Under the pieces are notes generated by a model that was not told the DNA's origin, made no database searches, and saw nothing but the letters and a program-made list of their open reading frames with translations. The position numbers were made by a program, and so were the translations under genes. Below are positions 12,678 through 26,212 of a stretch of 64,000 nt of DNA, piece by piece. The DNA lies in assembly GCA_964023275.1 (NCBI GenBank), contig OZ029916.1, positions 22,910,453 to 22,974,452 of the forward strand. Reading direction: 5' to 3'. Every line of letters begins with the position of its first letter. The first letter of the stretch is position 1. This DNA is from Norana najaformis (taxonomy: Eukaryota > Annelida > Clitellata > Crassiclitellata > Hormogastridae).

Positions 12678-15600
12678 TCAACTTGTCGGAAGTGTCATTT
12701 CTGTCTCAACAGGACTACAGTCGGAGGTCATGTTGGGCTGATCTTCCGTATCAGTGTTGACTGGTATGCCGTTGATGGTTTTTTTGACTAGTTTGCCATT
12801 TTCTTCAACAGTTACTGTCTCAACTCCATTCTCGATTACCCTAAAACATGAATTATATCACATCACTTAAGTTATGTTAGAAATGCAAATCTTTAGTGTT
12901 TCACGGAAAGTTTTGATTAGCCTATATAAGCCAATGAATCTACCCAAGAGGTGTGTATCTGTAAAACTGCCAATCCTCTTGTCCAGTGGGAGGTTATAAC
13001 GGGGCCATGTCATCAACTGAATCCTTGGCCCCAGAGGTCTCCAAATATTTATAGATCACTTCTTAACATTTTAATATACCAGTGGATGTTGTCATAAACT
13101 CTATCTTCTTAAGTGTTTTTTTAAACACGGCGTCACGCATGAGGCACCAGAAACAGTGTTAGATCATGCAAGCTGACAAAAAACATTGCCTCCTAGACAC
13201 AGTAATATTCTGACTCACCTTCTCAAAAGCTGCTTTGATGTGCGTGGTACCATCATCTTGACATTAATCAATCGGTCGCTTGCTGAAGGCTCCTTTCCAT
13301 CTCGTGTTTCTTACATGCAATAGTCTGCCCTTTGTTGAAGAAACCAATTTTGGATGTCGACACTATGTCAAACTACTGACCAATCTCAAACTTGAATTTT
13401 ATTTATAAATTTCTTGAACATGTTGCTGTGATGACGCTCAACTCTACATTTCTTTTGATAATTCCCCTTCTTCCAGTTCTCACACTATCATCTGACATTT
13501 TAAACCGAGCAGTCTTGAATGACAGAAAATGGATTGCTTTTAAACCCATCCAAAACTGAGTTTCTCCTTTTTGGTATTTCACAGCAACTGAATAAACTTA
13601 ACTCTTTGAATTCTGTTCACATAGGCATCTCTGTCATGCTACACAGTTGTTCAGCCCGCAATTTGGCTGCGTGCTTTTAGCCTCAGTGTGCATGCAAATA
13701 GAAAGACAGGCTTCGAAGCCTAAATGTCCCGTAATGAATGAGCGTTAATTAATCATTGCGTAGTTCTGTGCACGTGGCATATCTCACACTGAGCATCTGC
13801 GTGCTAGTTTGGCAAAATATCCATTCTGGGAAAATTTTCTGTTGCGCCCCCGTTAGCAACAACCTTTAGGTCCCATCCGCGAGACGGCGCCGGCGTTGTC
13901 TTCTTTCACAAATGCACTAAATGGATCAAGCATCTGAGGCTATTACATAGATAAAAATGATGTGCTGCCCGCTCTCCCCCTCGTCCCCTTTCCCTCTTAC
14001 TGGCACAATGCAAAAATTACATTGTTTTCATATTATTCGCCAGATGGCACCGCGGTTATAATTATGTCGCCTTCTTTAAAATGCGTTAAATTGACTACGC
14101 ACGTGTATAGTTTTTATTATATCGATGTTTTATAATGAATGCTATTCGTTTTTGTTTCGCTCACTTTCTGGTAACGATCTTCTTTCCGTTCGACAGACGT
14201 GTTGAAGTCGAGACTTGTCGTACGCAGCTAGTTACAGTCGCAGTGTTGGCTGAAGTATTCAGCGAATGATCCGGATGTCTGTGTAGGAAAAACAACACGA
14301 AGCAAAACCGAGTGCTATAAACGACTGGTGATGTTTAAGCTTAGTAATAATATAATAAGTCAATGTTTTATGACATTTAAAGGCTGCTAGCACAGTTGAT
14401 CTCAGCTCGCGGAGTTATGTTGTTTAACACATGGGGCGGGGGGAATCTGATCATGGCCCCCATTTGATTTTTAATGGTCACGCCATTGAGTTGGTCCCCA
14501 AACCAATTTTGGCTATCGTAATCGTAATCGTAATCTCCAGATTTCTACAGCGCTCAACAAAAGCTAAGTCGCGGGAACCAGCTTATTCACAGGCGCTCAG
14601 TCAAAACAAAATCGATAGGCAAAAGGGTCAAGATCCAGGAGTCAGGCACTCAGACAGTCAGACGGCTACGGTGGATGCTGTTTGAAATTGAAGGCTAGGA
14701 TTGCCTACAGAAATATATTACATATAGGGGCCCTAAAATATATGAATATAAAATATATTAAATATATTACAAATAGGGGGCCTAAAAACGGCTATAATAA
14801 TAACTGTTGAAGCAAAGAAACTAGGGAAACAGGAAAACAGAAGCCAAATCATAATCGTAATTCCAAGATTTCTACAGCGCCCAACGAAAGCCGCGCCGCG
14901 GGGACCAGCTTATTCACAGCCCTTCTGAATCCATCAGTGAGCACCACTCAGCTAAGCTAAAACATTTGGCCACCATAATTGTTGAACCAATGAAGTATTT
15001 TCTTACTGTTTGGTAGGGGTCGATTCTTCGGAGAACGCTGAGAGGGTAAAGACTTTGTCGTTAGGCGTCATCCTCTGTCGTAGATCGTCTAAGCAAGGAA
15101 ACCAGCGTCGTGTCGGAGTCTCCGTTGTGACATCGCTTCTGCCGTTTTTGCAGTAAAGCATCTCCGACCCTTCTGTGCACAATGTACAACACGCTGCTTA
15201 ATTGAGACTAGGCATCGGGCTCCAATATAGGCTGCTTTCATATATGTGTGATGCAGTCACCCACCCATCATCATCATCGTCACATCATCATCATCATCAT
15301 CACATCATCGTAATAGGCATTACCTTACCCCTTCTGGCCTCTATGGTCTTAAAACACATTCTAATCTCGGGCTAGCATGGTCCGCGCACAGGGACCTTAA
15401 ATGTCGTGGCGCCTATTCAAACGGGCAGAGGTGGTGAAGGATCTGACCCGATTAATTCATTGAAAAATGAATAGGATCGAGACCATTCGGTCGCTATAGA
15501 AAAACGTGTACATTTACTGTATATTTACGGTCCAGAAGGGAGAGTTGTACTAGGGCGCTGGGGTAGTGGATTAGACTTGTACCGAAGAACCGTACTTGTA

Positions 15601-18568
15601 CCGTGTTTACCTTCAGGCGAGACTTGAAGTCTTGTTTTTTTTTCTCGACGGACAGAGAAGTCCGCTAAAGACAAGTCTTTCTCGACGGACTGAGAAGAAC
15701 GCGACAGTTGTAAGCTACTATTTCGCGTAGCCTATGGGTAGCTTAAACTAAGGACTTTGTAGATTTCATGTATCTTTGTTGAATTTTATATGTTGAATTA
15801 AACTGTCGGAAAACGTTCAGGGTTAGCTTCTGCTGATTTAGGACCAACTGGAAAAATCCCACAGCCGGGCGGACAGGGTGGACCGACGAACTAAAGCGCG
15901 AACAAGGAGGGAAGGAAGGAAGGACAGACGAACGGAACGAAGAGCAGACGAGAAGGAATGATGGACGGTTGGAAGGGCGAACGGACGAGAAGCAAAGAAG
16001 AAAGGAAGGACCGACGGACGGAAGAACGGACGAGTATGATGTGTATTCAGTGCCAGTCTGTTGAATGACGCAATAATTAAGTGCTGAAGATAGTTGGATA
16101 TTCGCTAACAACTCTACTATCTAGAGTAAACTCACACGTACAAAAAACCGTGGCCAATTCTCAACAAGATAGACAGAGACAAAGGGACGCACGGATGGAT
16201 GAGAGGCGACAACATATTGAACAGATAAAAGCCTTGTAATAATGAGCGAGTGTTGAGTGAACCTAAATTGCATCCGAACATGTCTGAGAAAGGATTCCTG
16301 CCGCCGAAGAACTCCTCGAAGACTTGTTGTGCCGGCTTCAAGTGGATGAGACGCAATTCCGTCGCCAATCGATTCCTTTGCTCCTCTCGCTCGACGGTAG
16401 ATGGCGCCGACGCAGCAGTCGAAGCGCTCTCCTCAGCATCTGTTGCTTCTGCTGATGCTGACGCACATCTATAACGATCGTACGTTTCTCGGTTCTGTGC
16501 TGTAGAAAAATGACATAATGCATGGGATGCACTAGATATTTAATGTATGGGATACACCACATGGGAAACACTAAAGATGGTCTACAACGTGGCCTATCCC
16601 AGCATTTAGATAGATTATTTATCCGTCCATAGCTCTGTTAATGGCACACGACCACAGGGGATTCGTGTATTATGAACCAAAGTAGGTTCTTTATATTTAT
16701 GATGCAAAGGCTTACTATGTATTGTTAAAATTACAGACTTAGTCAATAATGCTTTTAATGCTATTCCATCAGAGCAAACCATACAGCGCTAGTGTCAAAA
16801 CTAACTCGCTGGGTACAACAAAAACTTTCAAAGGGCGAGGGTCAGTCACTGATACGAGGCCAGGCACAGATGTGTGGCAAGGCACAGATATGTGGCAAGG
16901 CACAGATATGTGGCAAGGCACAGATATGTGGCAAGGCACAGATGTGTGGCAAGGCACAGATGTGTGGCAAGGCACAGATATGTGGCAAGGCACAGATGTG
17001 TGGCAAGGCACAGATATGTGGCAAGGCACAGTTATGTGGCAAGGCACAGATATGGAACAGGATGAGGCACTGACGGTGTGTCACAAGCTCATAATTTAAA
17101 CAGAGTGGAAACCTATTAAAGGAAACTCCAGCCTTGTCGTCTTGTTTTTCTTCATTTTTCGATATTCTTTTACTTTACGTATTTACAGTTACTAACAACG
17201 ATACCCCAGCTCTATCTCTACTTCCTGCAAAACCTCCATCTAACTACCTACTCTTCTCAACGGTTCCACGTAGATCAACTCCCTCCTCCTCCCCTCCCCT
17301 CGTCACCAAAGAGACGCTGACAGCGCAAGCGTCAGAGTTTGGGTTTTACGTCCTCTTAGATTTTGAAATGGGGAGACATGTGTGCAATTGTCCCTAGAAT
17401 TTTAGCCACTAAAACATTCGTTTAAAGAACCACAAACAGTTACACGGCCGAAATGATGCACGATCTTAATTAACGGATAGACAGACATACATCGAAACGT
17501 CCAAGACAGTTGATGTCAACGAGTCTTCCAAAGTGCTGATGGTTAGTATCCCATTAATTTCATCATTACCATCAGCACTTTAACCGAATTTATCAACTCG
17601 TTTGACGAGTCTGAATGATTTACTGATTCGATTAATAATCGACTGGATTGGAGTTTCTGCATGAGTTGCATGCACAAGAATGAAGAAAAATATCATACTA
17701 GAGAGTGATTTTAGATTAGAATTATACATTGAATTTCGTTTTTGATTACATAAGACTTACAGTTTGATAAGATCTGATAAGCTTCAGAGATCTTCTCGAA
17801 CCGCCTGACTGCCTCGTCATGGTTCGCTGGATTTTTTTCTGGGTGCCACCTCAGCGCCATCTTGCGATATCTACCAAAGGTTACAAGACAAACTCGGATT
17901 ATGTCGTTAGGCTCACTGGTGCTCTGCAACTTGGAAGTAATTATATAAAGGCTGTATTGCTAGTCATAAAGATATGCTTGAACTTCTATAAGCCAACTAA
18001 GCTCGAGCTTTCCCAATAATCTGGGTGCCAGGCTTGCCACTGTTTGAAAGACGGGTGGTGAAAGACCTACCCAATAAATTCACTGAAAAATGAGCAGGGT
18101 CGAGGCTATACATACACGGGCATACTTAGTTGTCATACTGACGATAAGTACAGACTCTGACGGCCGATAGATAGTTAGGAACAACTGCCATTATCCTTTG
18201 TCACCAAGTCAGCCTCATAAAAGAAGGCTTTGAAAACCCGTCGCTACCATACATTCAGGAAAGCCATCTGTTACCCTGGCACCATCGTTCATTCGCTGCA
18301 ATCGTTACCAATGCGCTGTCTTGTTGCTTAACGTAACAATCGATAACTTTCTGTGATATCGACTGATGTTTCGTGCATTATATAAAGGCGCCGCATCATT
18401 AGTTAGATTGCATTAGATACCGGCTCCGATTATCGAGTTTCGAGGAAGTAGAGGACGATGATATACAGACAACGCCGAGCAGACCGTGAAAGCGAATGAG
18501 AGTTAAATGACGAGGAAAGGAAATAACAGCTATGTTGGATTGAGAAGGAGATAGCGGCGAGAAGTAGA

Positions 18569-18631
<63 letters not shown>

Positions 18632-19882
18632 GGGGGGAGAGAGAGAGAAAGGAGAAGAGAAGAGAGGAGAAGAGAGGAGAAGTGAGAGTAAATTAAAGAT
18701 AGACATAGACAGATCGGAGAAGACAGATAAAAGAGACATATAGAAAGTGTCTCTTATGACAGCATTTTGGAACAGTGCGAAAGGGGGAACGGAGAGAGAG
18801 AGACAAAGGGCAAGACATAATGAAATATAGACATAGACAGAGTGTCAGAGACAGCGACAGAAGTAGAGGAACAGAGAGAGAAAGAGAAAGTGAGAGAATA
18901 AAAATACGAAGAACAGCGAGAGGGACCTGTAAATGTGCCGAGGGATGTTTGTGCCACCCTCTGTAGGAACCCTACAGTGGCATCCTTACATCGACGCTGT
19001 CACAGAGATCTTTCATCAGCTGGAATCATGCCGTTTAGTGCTACATCCGATAAGGTGTCGATATCGCCAAGTAAGTCGAAGAGATGGCGCCACATTCTCC
19101 GACTAGGTCGACCACGAAGCTCAGCAACCATCCATGTCTAGACTTCCGTTTAGTCTACTCCAATTCTTCCATCAACGGATGCAAGAAACTCCTTTCCAAC
19201 GGCAGGCTGTGTTGGTTTGATGAAGGCGTTAGTCCTCAAGCGATACGCCTGTCTCGCCGATTGCTACAGCTAGTCTCAGTAGCCTCCTAAGCAATTCTAC
19301 GACGGTTCAATTTCAAACATCATCCATCGTAGCCGTCCGACTGTCTGACTCCTGGATCTTGACCTGGAACCGAATCCTTCTTGCCTATCGATTTTGTTTT
19401 GACTGAGCGCCTGTGAATAAGCTGGTTCCCACGATTTAGCCGTCGTTGTGCGCTGTAGAAATCTCGAGATTACGATTACGATTAAGTGATGGGATAAAAA
19501 GTCCAAAGCTCCTAACTCGAGGTGTCGTCATTGATGCTTTTTCAAGCCTGATTATTATCCGAAGACCCCACATCGCTTGAAATAAGACATGCACTTTTTT
19601 ATCCATCCTACTTGCGCTAGTACATTTTTACCGACCCCGCAAGGATGGAAGCTTGGTTGGCCCAGGTAGCCTGGTAATCTATGGAATTTCACCCATCTAA
19701 CAGGGATCGGCACCGCTTAACTTTACCGTGGTTACCAGTGTTGTATCCACAGCACCAAGTTGTTATATGTGGGCTAAATATTATACGTACGCTTTCTTGA
19801 CATCGCTGGCGCTACAGGTCATCTCGTCCAATCCCAGTACCTCGTAATAGTTCAAGGTCGCCGAAGATGTCGTCGAAATCAT
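12678..19882 (-). CDS. DNAJB6: DNAJB6-type J-domain co-chaperone with HPE motif
   Basis: Class B Hsp40 of the DNAJB2/6/8 group, a partner of Hsp70. Minus-strand exons: 19882-19791, 17870-17761, 16499-16263, 13282-13219, 12840-12678. Phases 2,1,1,2 all agree, giving 221 residues. The ATG at 19882 follows an in-frame TAA. J domain at about 11-78: [20 protein letters not shown], then H40-P41-E42 where the family has [22 protein letters not shown]. Residues 79-101 are almost all Ala/Ser/Glu/Thr. [11 protein letters not shown] (128-138) matches the family's EFFGGRDPF. The C-terminus has [18 protein letters not shown] and KTINGIPVN, as in DNAJB6 (RIVENG..VEVEEDGQL..TINGV). The small fourth exon (64 nt) is the least certain. 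The long S/T-rich stretch of vertebrate DNAJB6 is missing. Introns carry LINE/SINE copies and a minisatellite. Confidence 0.82.
13325..13650 (+). pseudogene. Non-LTR reverse transcriptase relic with internal deletion
   Basis: Plus-strand conceptual reading starts KKPILDVDT, then NY(stop)[15 protein letters not shown], the NYRPISNLPFLSKVLE block of LINE RT. It continues straight into DDAQLYISF, the catalytic YADDTQLY block, and [19 protein letters not shown], the conserved WM..N.L.LN..KTE region. Roughly 150 residues normally between these blocks are absent, and at least one frameshift and one stop are present. It lies antisense in the 3-kb intron of the DNAJB6-like gene. Probably CR1/L2 clade. 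Confidence 0.8.
13651..14514. other. Intron sequence, nothing recognised
   Basis: Part of the 3-kb intron of the DNAJB6-like gene. No coding or repeat signal was identified on either strand. An undetected small exon, such as one for the missing S/T-rich segment, cannot be excluded here. Confidence 0.4.
14515..14693 (-). mobile_element. LINE-A 3' end, reverse orientation
   Basis: Starts with a TAATCG microsatellite, then AGATTTCTACAGCGC, GCTTATTCACAGGCGCTCAG and CAGACGGCTACGGTGGATG. This is the reverse complement of the family's 3' UTR and tail. In the intron of the DNAJB6-like gene. Confidence 0.75.
14846..14930 (-). repeat. LINE-A tail fragment, reverse orientation
   Basis: AATCGTAATTCCAAGATTTC, then CTACAGCGCCCAACGAAAGC and GGGACCAGCTTATTCACAG: about 80 bases of the LINE-A 3' end, 160 bp from the previous copy and in the same orientation. 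Confidence 0.65.
15364..15530 (+). repeat. S2 SINE copy
   Basis: TCTCGGGCTAGCATGGTCCG, GGGACCTTAAATGTCGTGGC, CATTCAAACGGGCAGAGGTG, GATTAATTCATTGAAAAATG and TTCGGTCGCTAT in the order seen in the other S2 copies. The tRNA-like head is missing. Confidence 0.75.
15895..16030 (+). repeat. Purine-rich GGAA/GGAC tract
   Basis: A degenerate run of GAAGGAAGG, GACGAACGGA and GACGGACGG motifs, strongly purine-biased on the plus strand. It lies in an intron of the DNAJB6-like gene. The long reading frame on the opposite strand is a by-product of the repeat. Confidence 0.6.
16863..17054 (+). repeat. 18-bp minisatellite, about 10.6 copies
   Basis: Unit GGCACAGATRTGTGGCAA, repeating exactly every 18 bp from 16863 to 17054. 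Copies differ only at R and one other base. Because 18 is a multiple of three and the unit lacks stops, several frames on both strands stay open across it, and none is a credible gene. Located in an intron of the DNAJB6-like gene. Confidence 0.95.
18045..18120 (+). repeat. S2 SINE fragment
   Basis: GGTGGTGAAAGACCTACCC, AATAAATTCACTGAAAAATG and AGCAGGGTCGAGGCTATAC match the 3' half of S2. In intron 1 of the DNAJB6-like gene. Confidence 0.6.
18350..18412 (+). repeat. LINE-B-type 3' tail
   Basis: GATATCGACTGATGTTTCGT, then GCATTATATAAAGGCGCCGC: a diverged copy of the LINE-B terminal segment. The unit upstream is not recognised. Confidence 0.4.
18540..18930 (+). repeat. Polypurine tract with pure GA run
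   Basis: About 390 bp very rich in A and G on the plus strand, with an almost pure (GA)n run at about 18567-18630 and degenerate GAGACA-like sequence on the right. In intron 1 of the DNAJB6-like gene. Such mirror-symmetric tracts can form triplex DNA; whether this one does is unknown. Confidence 0.85.
19299..19488 (+). mobile_element. LINE-A 3' end
   Basis: Best-preserved 3' UTR of the family: CATCCATCGTAGCCGTCCGA, CTGACTCCTGGATCTTGACC, TTTTGACTGAGCGCCTGTGA, GTGCGCTGTAGAAATCTCGA, ending in ATTACGATTACGATTA. In intron 1 of the DNAJB6-like gene. Confidence 0.78.
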
Positions 19883-21160
19883 TCTGCGCACAACAAACAA
19901 GGCGAATTAGTCGACTCCGACTTCTGTTATAGCAAGGAAAATTGAATAAATTGAAATTATTTTGCCTTATTAGCCTCACGTGAGATTATCACGTAGGCCG
20001 ACAGAAGGTAGGTTTTGAGGGATGCAGTGATGCGTTGCTGACAACATCTGAACATTTAGCAGACACATTGCCAATCTAGGAAGCAGATCCTCCGTTTAAT
20101 TTTTAAATGGATTTAGTTCTTTTGAAGTCCTTTTAATGGTAACACGGCTTCTGGAACCGAACCGAAGAAACAAAGGACATAGAGGCAGTTATTAAGTTTG
20201 CACATATATCCCGGCCTTTGATCAGAGGAAGTTTTCTTGGAATTGAGGTAATATATGGACTTGGTATCTCTGCACCTATGCATCTGGGCTTTTTATAGCG
20301 CATTTTAGGACCTCTCAGAAGCGCTGTAAACATGAATGTCTACCGGATCTAAACAGATGAATTTTACATAACATAAGAAGAGTCTGTAACCCAAGCAGTC
20401 CCAAAGGACAATACGTATCCTATGTTCACAAGAAGACTGTTCCAAAGGGAAGAACCGACGCAATCTTATTTTCAACGAGGAAGCATCCTTTATTATCACA
20501 GTGTTGATGTGCTCATTTCTAAGACTGATGGTGTTTTTCACGGAGTAGCGGAAATTACCACATAAGCAGCCATCATCGCTTGTGCTTTATTATGGACCAA
20601 CAAGTATAGGTTTACAAGCAGACTCTAGCAGAGTTGTTAGCGAATATCCAACTATCTTGAGCACTCAGTTATTGCGGCATTCAACAGACTGGCACTGTAT
20701 ACACATTATACTCGTCAGCGATGCAGAGGCAGATGCACCGATGCATAGACAAACTGTAAAGGCCGAGGAGTATTTTGGGTTGATGTATGGGGTGTTAAAA
20801 TCCTCCAGCACAGCCGTTTCTATCGTTTTTACACACAACTAGAAATAGACCTATACTGGTCCAACTTCTGGAACGATCTGTTGCTGAAAATCGTATCTCC
20901 GATCTCCTGCGTCAGAAACAGCCTAAGAAACAATTTCAGCATATGATTTATATGTACAAAGGTTAATATGCACAGTTTAGATCTGCCAACTAGCAGTGCT
21001 TCACCGCCTTCAAGACTCTTGAAAAGCGCTGTAGGCGGTAATATCCAGAAGTAGTCGATAGATACCGTCTCATAGGGTGTTGAAGCAGGTCATATAATGC
21101 GACACTGTTATGCTAGTGATACAGTAAGGTAATAGACTAATAGCACAATAACTACGTATC
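19883..21160. other. 5' flank of the DNAJB6-like gene, nothing recognised
   Basis: No convincing exon, repeat family or promoter motif was identified. A 5' UTR exon may be present, because the start exon has a possible CAG acceptor directly before its ATG. Confidence 0.35.
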
Positions 21161-21164
21161 TGTA

Positions 21165-21335
21165 TCTAGTGGCGGCTCCAGGATTGCTTGTGTGGAGGGG
21201 CAAGAGCATTTCCAGAGGGGTGCCACATTCTGGCAGTCCATCATGCAAGGGTCTGGTCTGAGTGGCCCCGGGATACAACCAAGAGGGCGAACCGCCCCTA
21301 CGCCTATAGCTAAATCCGCCCTTATCTGTATCATC
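21165..21335. mobile_element. Possible small hAT-type MITE with degraded termini
   Basis: Opens with AGTGGCGGCTCCAGGATTG and closes with GCTAAATCCGCCCTTA. AGTGGCGG and its imperfect reverse complement resemble the CAGTGGCGGA ends of non-autonomous hAT elements. No target duplication could be made out. A second pair of AGTGGCGG ends lies at 52.6-53.3 kb. Confidence 0.35.
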
Positions 21336-21425
21336 GACAACTATCACGGGGCACCATGCTCCACTACCAAATGACTGCTGGTGTCAGAAGGCTGAGTAAT
21401 TCCTGGGCAGTACCGACTATCGAGG

Positions 21426-21515
21426 CGATGATGATGATCAAGATGATGATGAATCTGATGATGATGATGATGAAGCTGGTGATGGAGATGATGATGAATC
21501 TGATGATGATGGGAG
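21426..21515 (+). repeat. Degenerate (GAT)n microsatellite
   Basis: GATGATGATGATCAAGATG and similar trinucleotide runs over 90 bp with scattered changes. Confidence 0.85.
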
Positions 21516-23870
<2,355 letters not shown>

Positions 23871-23944
23871 TGTCTATCTGTATACACGTATGTATTCATG
23901 CATGCATATATGTATGGCGACTGACTTAAAACTGGAACGTGCAG

Positions 23945-24165
23945 CTGTCTAACTCTCTTAAGGTTCACCATTGCTCTTCCTAATCTTTTGAGTTCCTCAT
24001 TCTCTTGTTCTGTAGTTTCTGGAACGCTTCGCAGCAGAAGTACAATCTTAAGAGGTAGTTCCTCGTTGGCTGTTGCAACTCTGCTGTACATTTGTACAAT
24101 ATTTGGATATTGTGATGCAACGAAAGTTGTGAAAGGGTTCAAACAAATCCAACAGCTTGAACTCT
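23945..24165 (-). CDS. Unrecognised exon-like open frame
   Basis: A roughly 70-codon minus-strand stretch with balanced, non-repetitive composition: FVASQYPNIVQMYSRVA, then EELPLKIVLLLRSVPETT and EQENEELKRLGRAMVNLKRV. It looks more like protein than the surrounding ORFs, with a hydrophobic strand followed by a charged helix. A possible acceptor is the CAG in ATGTACAG at about 24090. No good donor and no partner exon was found, and the frame runs into the simple repeats. The family is not recognised. Confidence 0.25.
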
Positions 24166-24627
24166 TTATTCAAGACTAGATAGGTCGATCTTTGAATTCG
24201 GGTGTGTGTGTGTGTGTGTAAAATTACCAATCTAATCTATCCGGCAAATCTACTAACGTAGCCTGTATAGGCAATGCAATGGAGAGTGTGTTGGCCAATA
24301 GGACTTTAAAAGATTGCTGCTGCTGCTGCTGGTGCTGCTGCTGGGCGTACACAAGACACAGCTGAATTCACATGCTATGTGTGCAGTGGTGTAAATAAAT
24401 AAGTCATAACCCAGCAAAAATAAAATGCTGGTAAATTTATGCGGCCAGCAGTGAATGGTGTCCAAAACCTATACCGGTATAGCTGGATGATGGTAACACG
24501 CCCAGAAATTCAACGCTGTCAATCGTCAGATATTGTTCAGTTTCACCCTCCCTCCAATTCGGAGCTCGAGTAAGTGGTGTACAATGCTCTACATCTTCCT
24601 GCAAGAATATGAACTCTTACTTTCGTG

Positions 24628-24765
24628 CACGGGGACCTTAAAAGGCGTGGCGCCCATTCAAACTGGCAGCGGTGGTGAAGGATCTCACCCGATCAATTCA
24701 TTGAAAAATGAGCAGGGTCGAGGCCATACAGTCGCTATATAAAACCGTGCACACTTACGTTTTCA
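24628..24765 (+). repeat. S2 SINE copy
   Basis: GGGGACCTTAAAAGGCGTGG, CGCCCATTCAAACTGGCAGC, GGTGGTGAAGGATCTCACCC, GATCAATTCATTGAAAAATG, AGCAGGGTCGAGGCCATACA, GTCGCTAT. Close to the family consensus; the tRNA-like head is missing. Confidence 0.8.
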
Positions 24766-26153
24766 TTTACTTTGATATTTCAAAGAGACACATTACAAGA
24801 TGCTAATTTAATCTGCAAGTTTTCCATAAAGTTCACACGTAGTCCGCGTGCATTTACTCACATTACAGATTCTGCTGTTCCCGAATACGCAATTCGATCT
24901 CTGCAGTTTACTAGACCTGCAATGTTTACACTATTTTACAATGAATGCATTACACGATAAGTCTCGCACCTGTCACTATACAAAGACTCCTTGATTCTAT
25001 GGATCTGTCATGCATGGCTATAACTGCTCTACGGTTGCATTCATCTGTGCTGAACACGCATCACTGAATGGGCGCAAGTCGTGTGAGTCGTCAGCGCAGG
25101 CGGACGTAGGCGACGAAATCTGCCTCATGGCAACGACGACGATGACGGGAGAAAGACATGGCCATTGATTTCCGGAGTAATTGCTTTGCTATGTCTTGTC
25201 TGTTTACCTTCAACGACGCCACTAAATATCGTCTGACCCTCGAATCATATCCCATACTCTGTATTGTGATATAGATACAAACTACAAGTTACACGTCCAT
25301 TCTCGCTTATTCGTTTTGCATTAATCATACTGCAAGATATATACACGCTGGATATATGTACATAATATATATATATATATCTACATACACGTGTATATAT
25401 ATGCCTATATCTGAATCCAGAGATTAAAAGCATCCAGGGCAAAAGAAATAGGAAAGTACAAGTAGAGCGTGATGGATATATTAATTGATTACATTATGAC
25501 CCTACATACGTGCCTGTTTGTGTAGGCCCTTGCGAACGTAATATTGCGCTGCATAATCACCAAGTTTTAAGCTAGCGTTTGTATAGGAGGTTTCCATAAT
25601 TTATGGGATTTAGTGATTTGTTTGTGCATGCGCGGTTCACGTCCTGGCTGGCACGCACCGAACATATATTGACTAACAGAACCCTGCGGGCAGCTGGGCT
25701 GATATCAGAAGTAATTATTGCTATCGCGTGCTTTAGCACGCGGGGGACTCGCGCGGCCTATGTTGTGATGAGTCAGCTGTTTTTGTATGTGCAAAATCCA
25801 CGATTCCGCAATAAAGAAAGGTCGGTGTCTAAACTAGTTTATACTGGTCTGCTGTCTTGGCGGGAAAAAGCTATATAAGTGAATGCAAAGATTCTATAGC
25901 AGACAGCGTGAACTAGCAGAGGTCTGGGGCGTGCGTTGAGTGGAAAGTCTGAGTTACAAATGTCGTTGATAGATTCGTGTGTTTAGAAACTGTGACGATT
26001 CAAGTATTGTTGTGATAGAACTGTTCGTTTAAATTGTAAGTTAGAAAATCAGAGACTGCGTGTCTATAATTGAGCTAACGCTACGTTTCAAAAGGGGCGA
26101 ATCGACGGTTCAAAGCCTGATCGACTGACACTTCGAAAGTCGTCTACAGCCCC
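24766..26153. other. Intergenic, nothing recognised
   Basis: Only short simple sequence, such as an AT run at about 25362-25382. The 91-codon plus-strand frame at 25603-25878 has no recognisable feature. Confidence 0.4.
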
Positions 26154-26212
26154 TATGGATGTATGTATGTATGCATGCATGATGTATGTATGTGTGTATG
26201 TATGTATGCATT
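26154..26212 (+). repeat. (ATGT)n microsatellite
   Basis: ATGTATGTATGTATGCATGC and similar repeats over about 60 bp. Confidence 0.85.

Noticed and set aside
16749..17099. Five overlapping open frames on both strands
   Set aside because: Produced by the 18-bp minisatellite, whose unit is a multiple of three and lacks stops; no composition typical of a gene outside it.
25603..25878. 91-codon plus-strand frame
   Set aside because: No domain or splice support.
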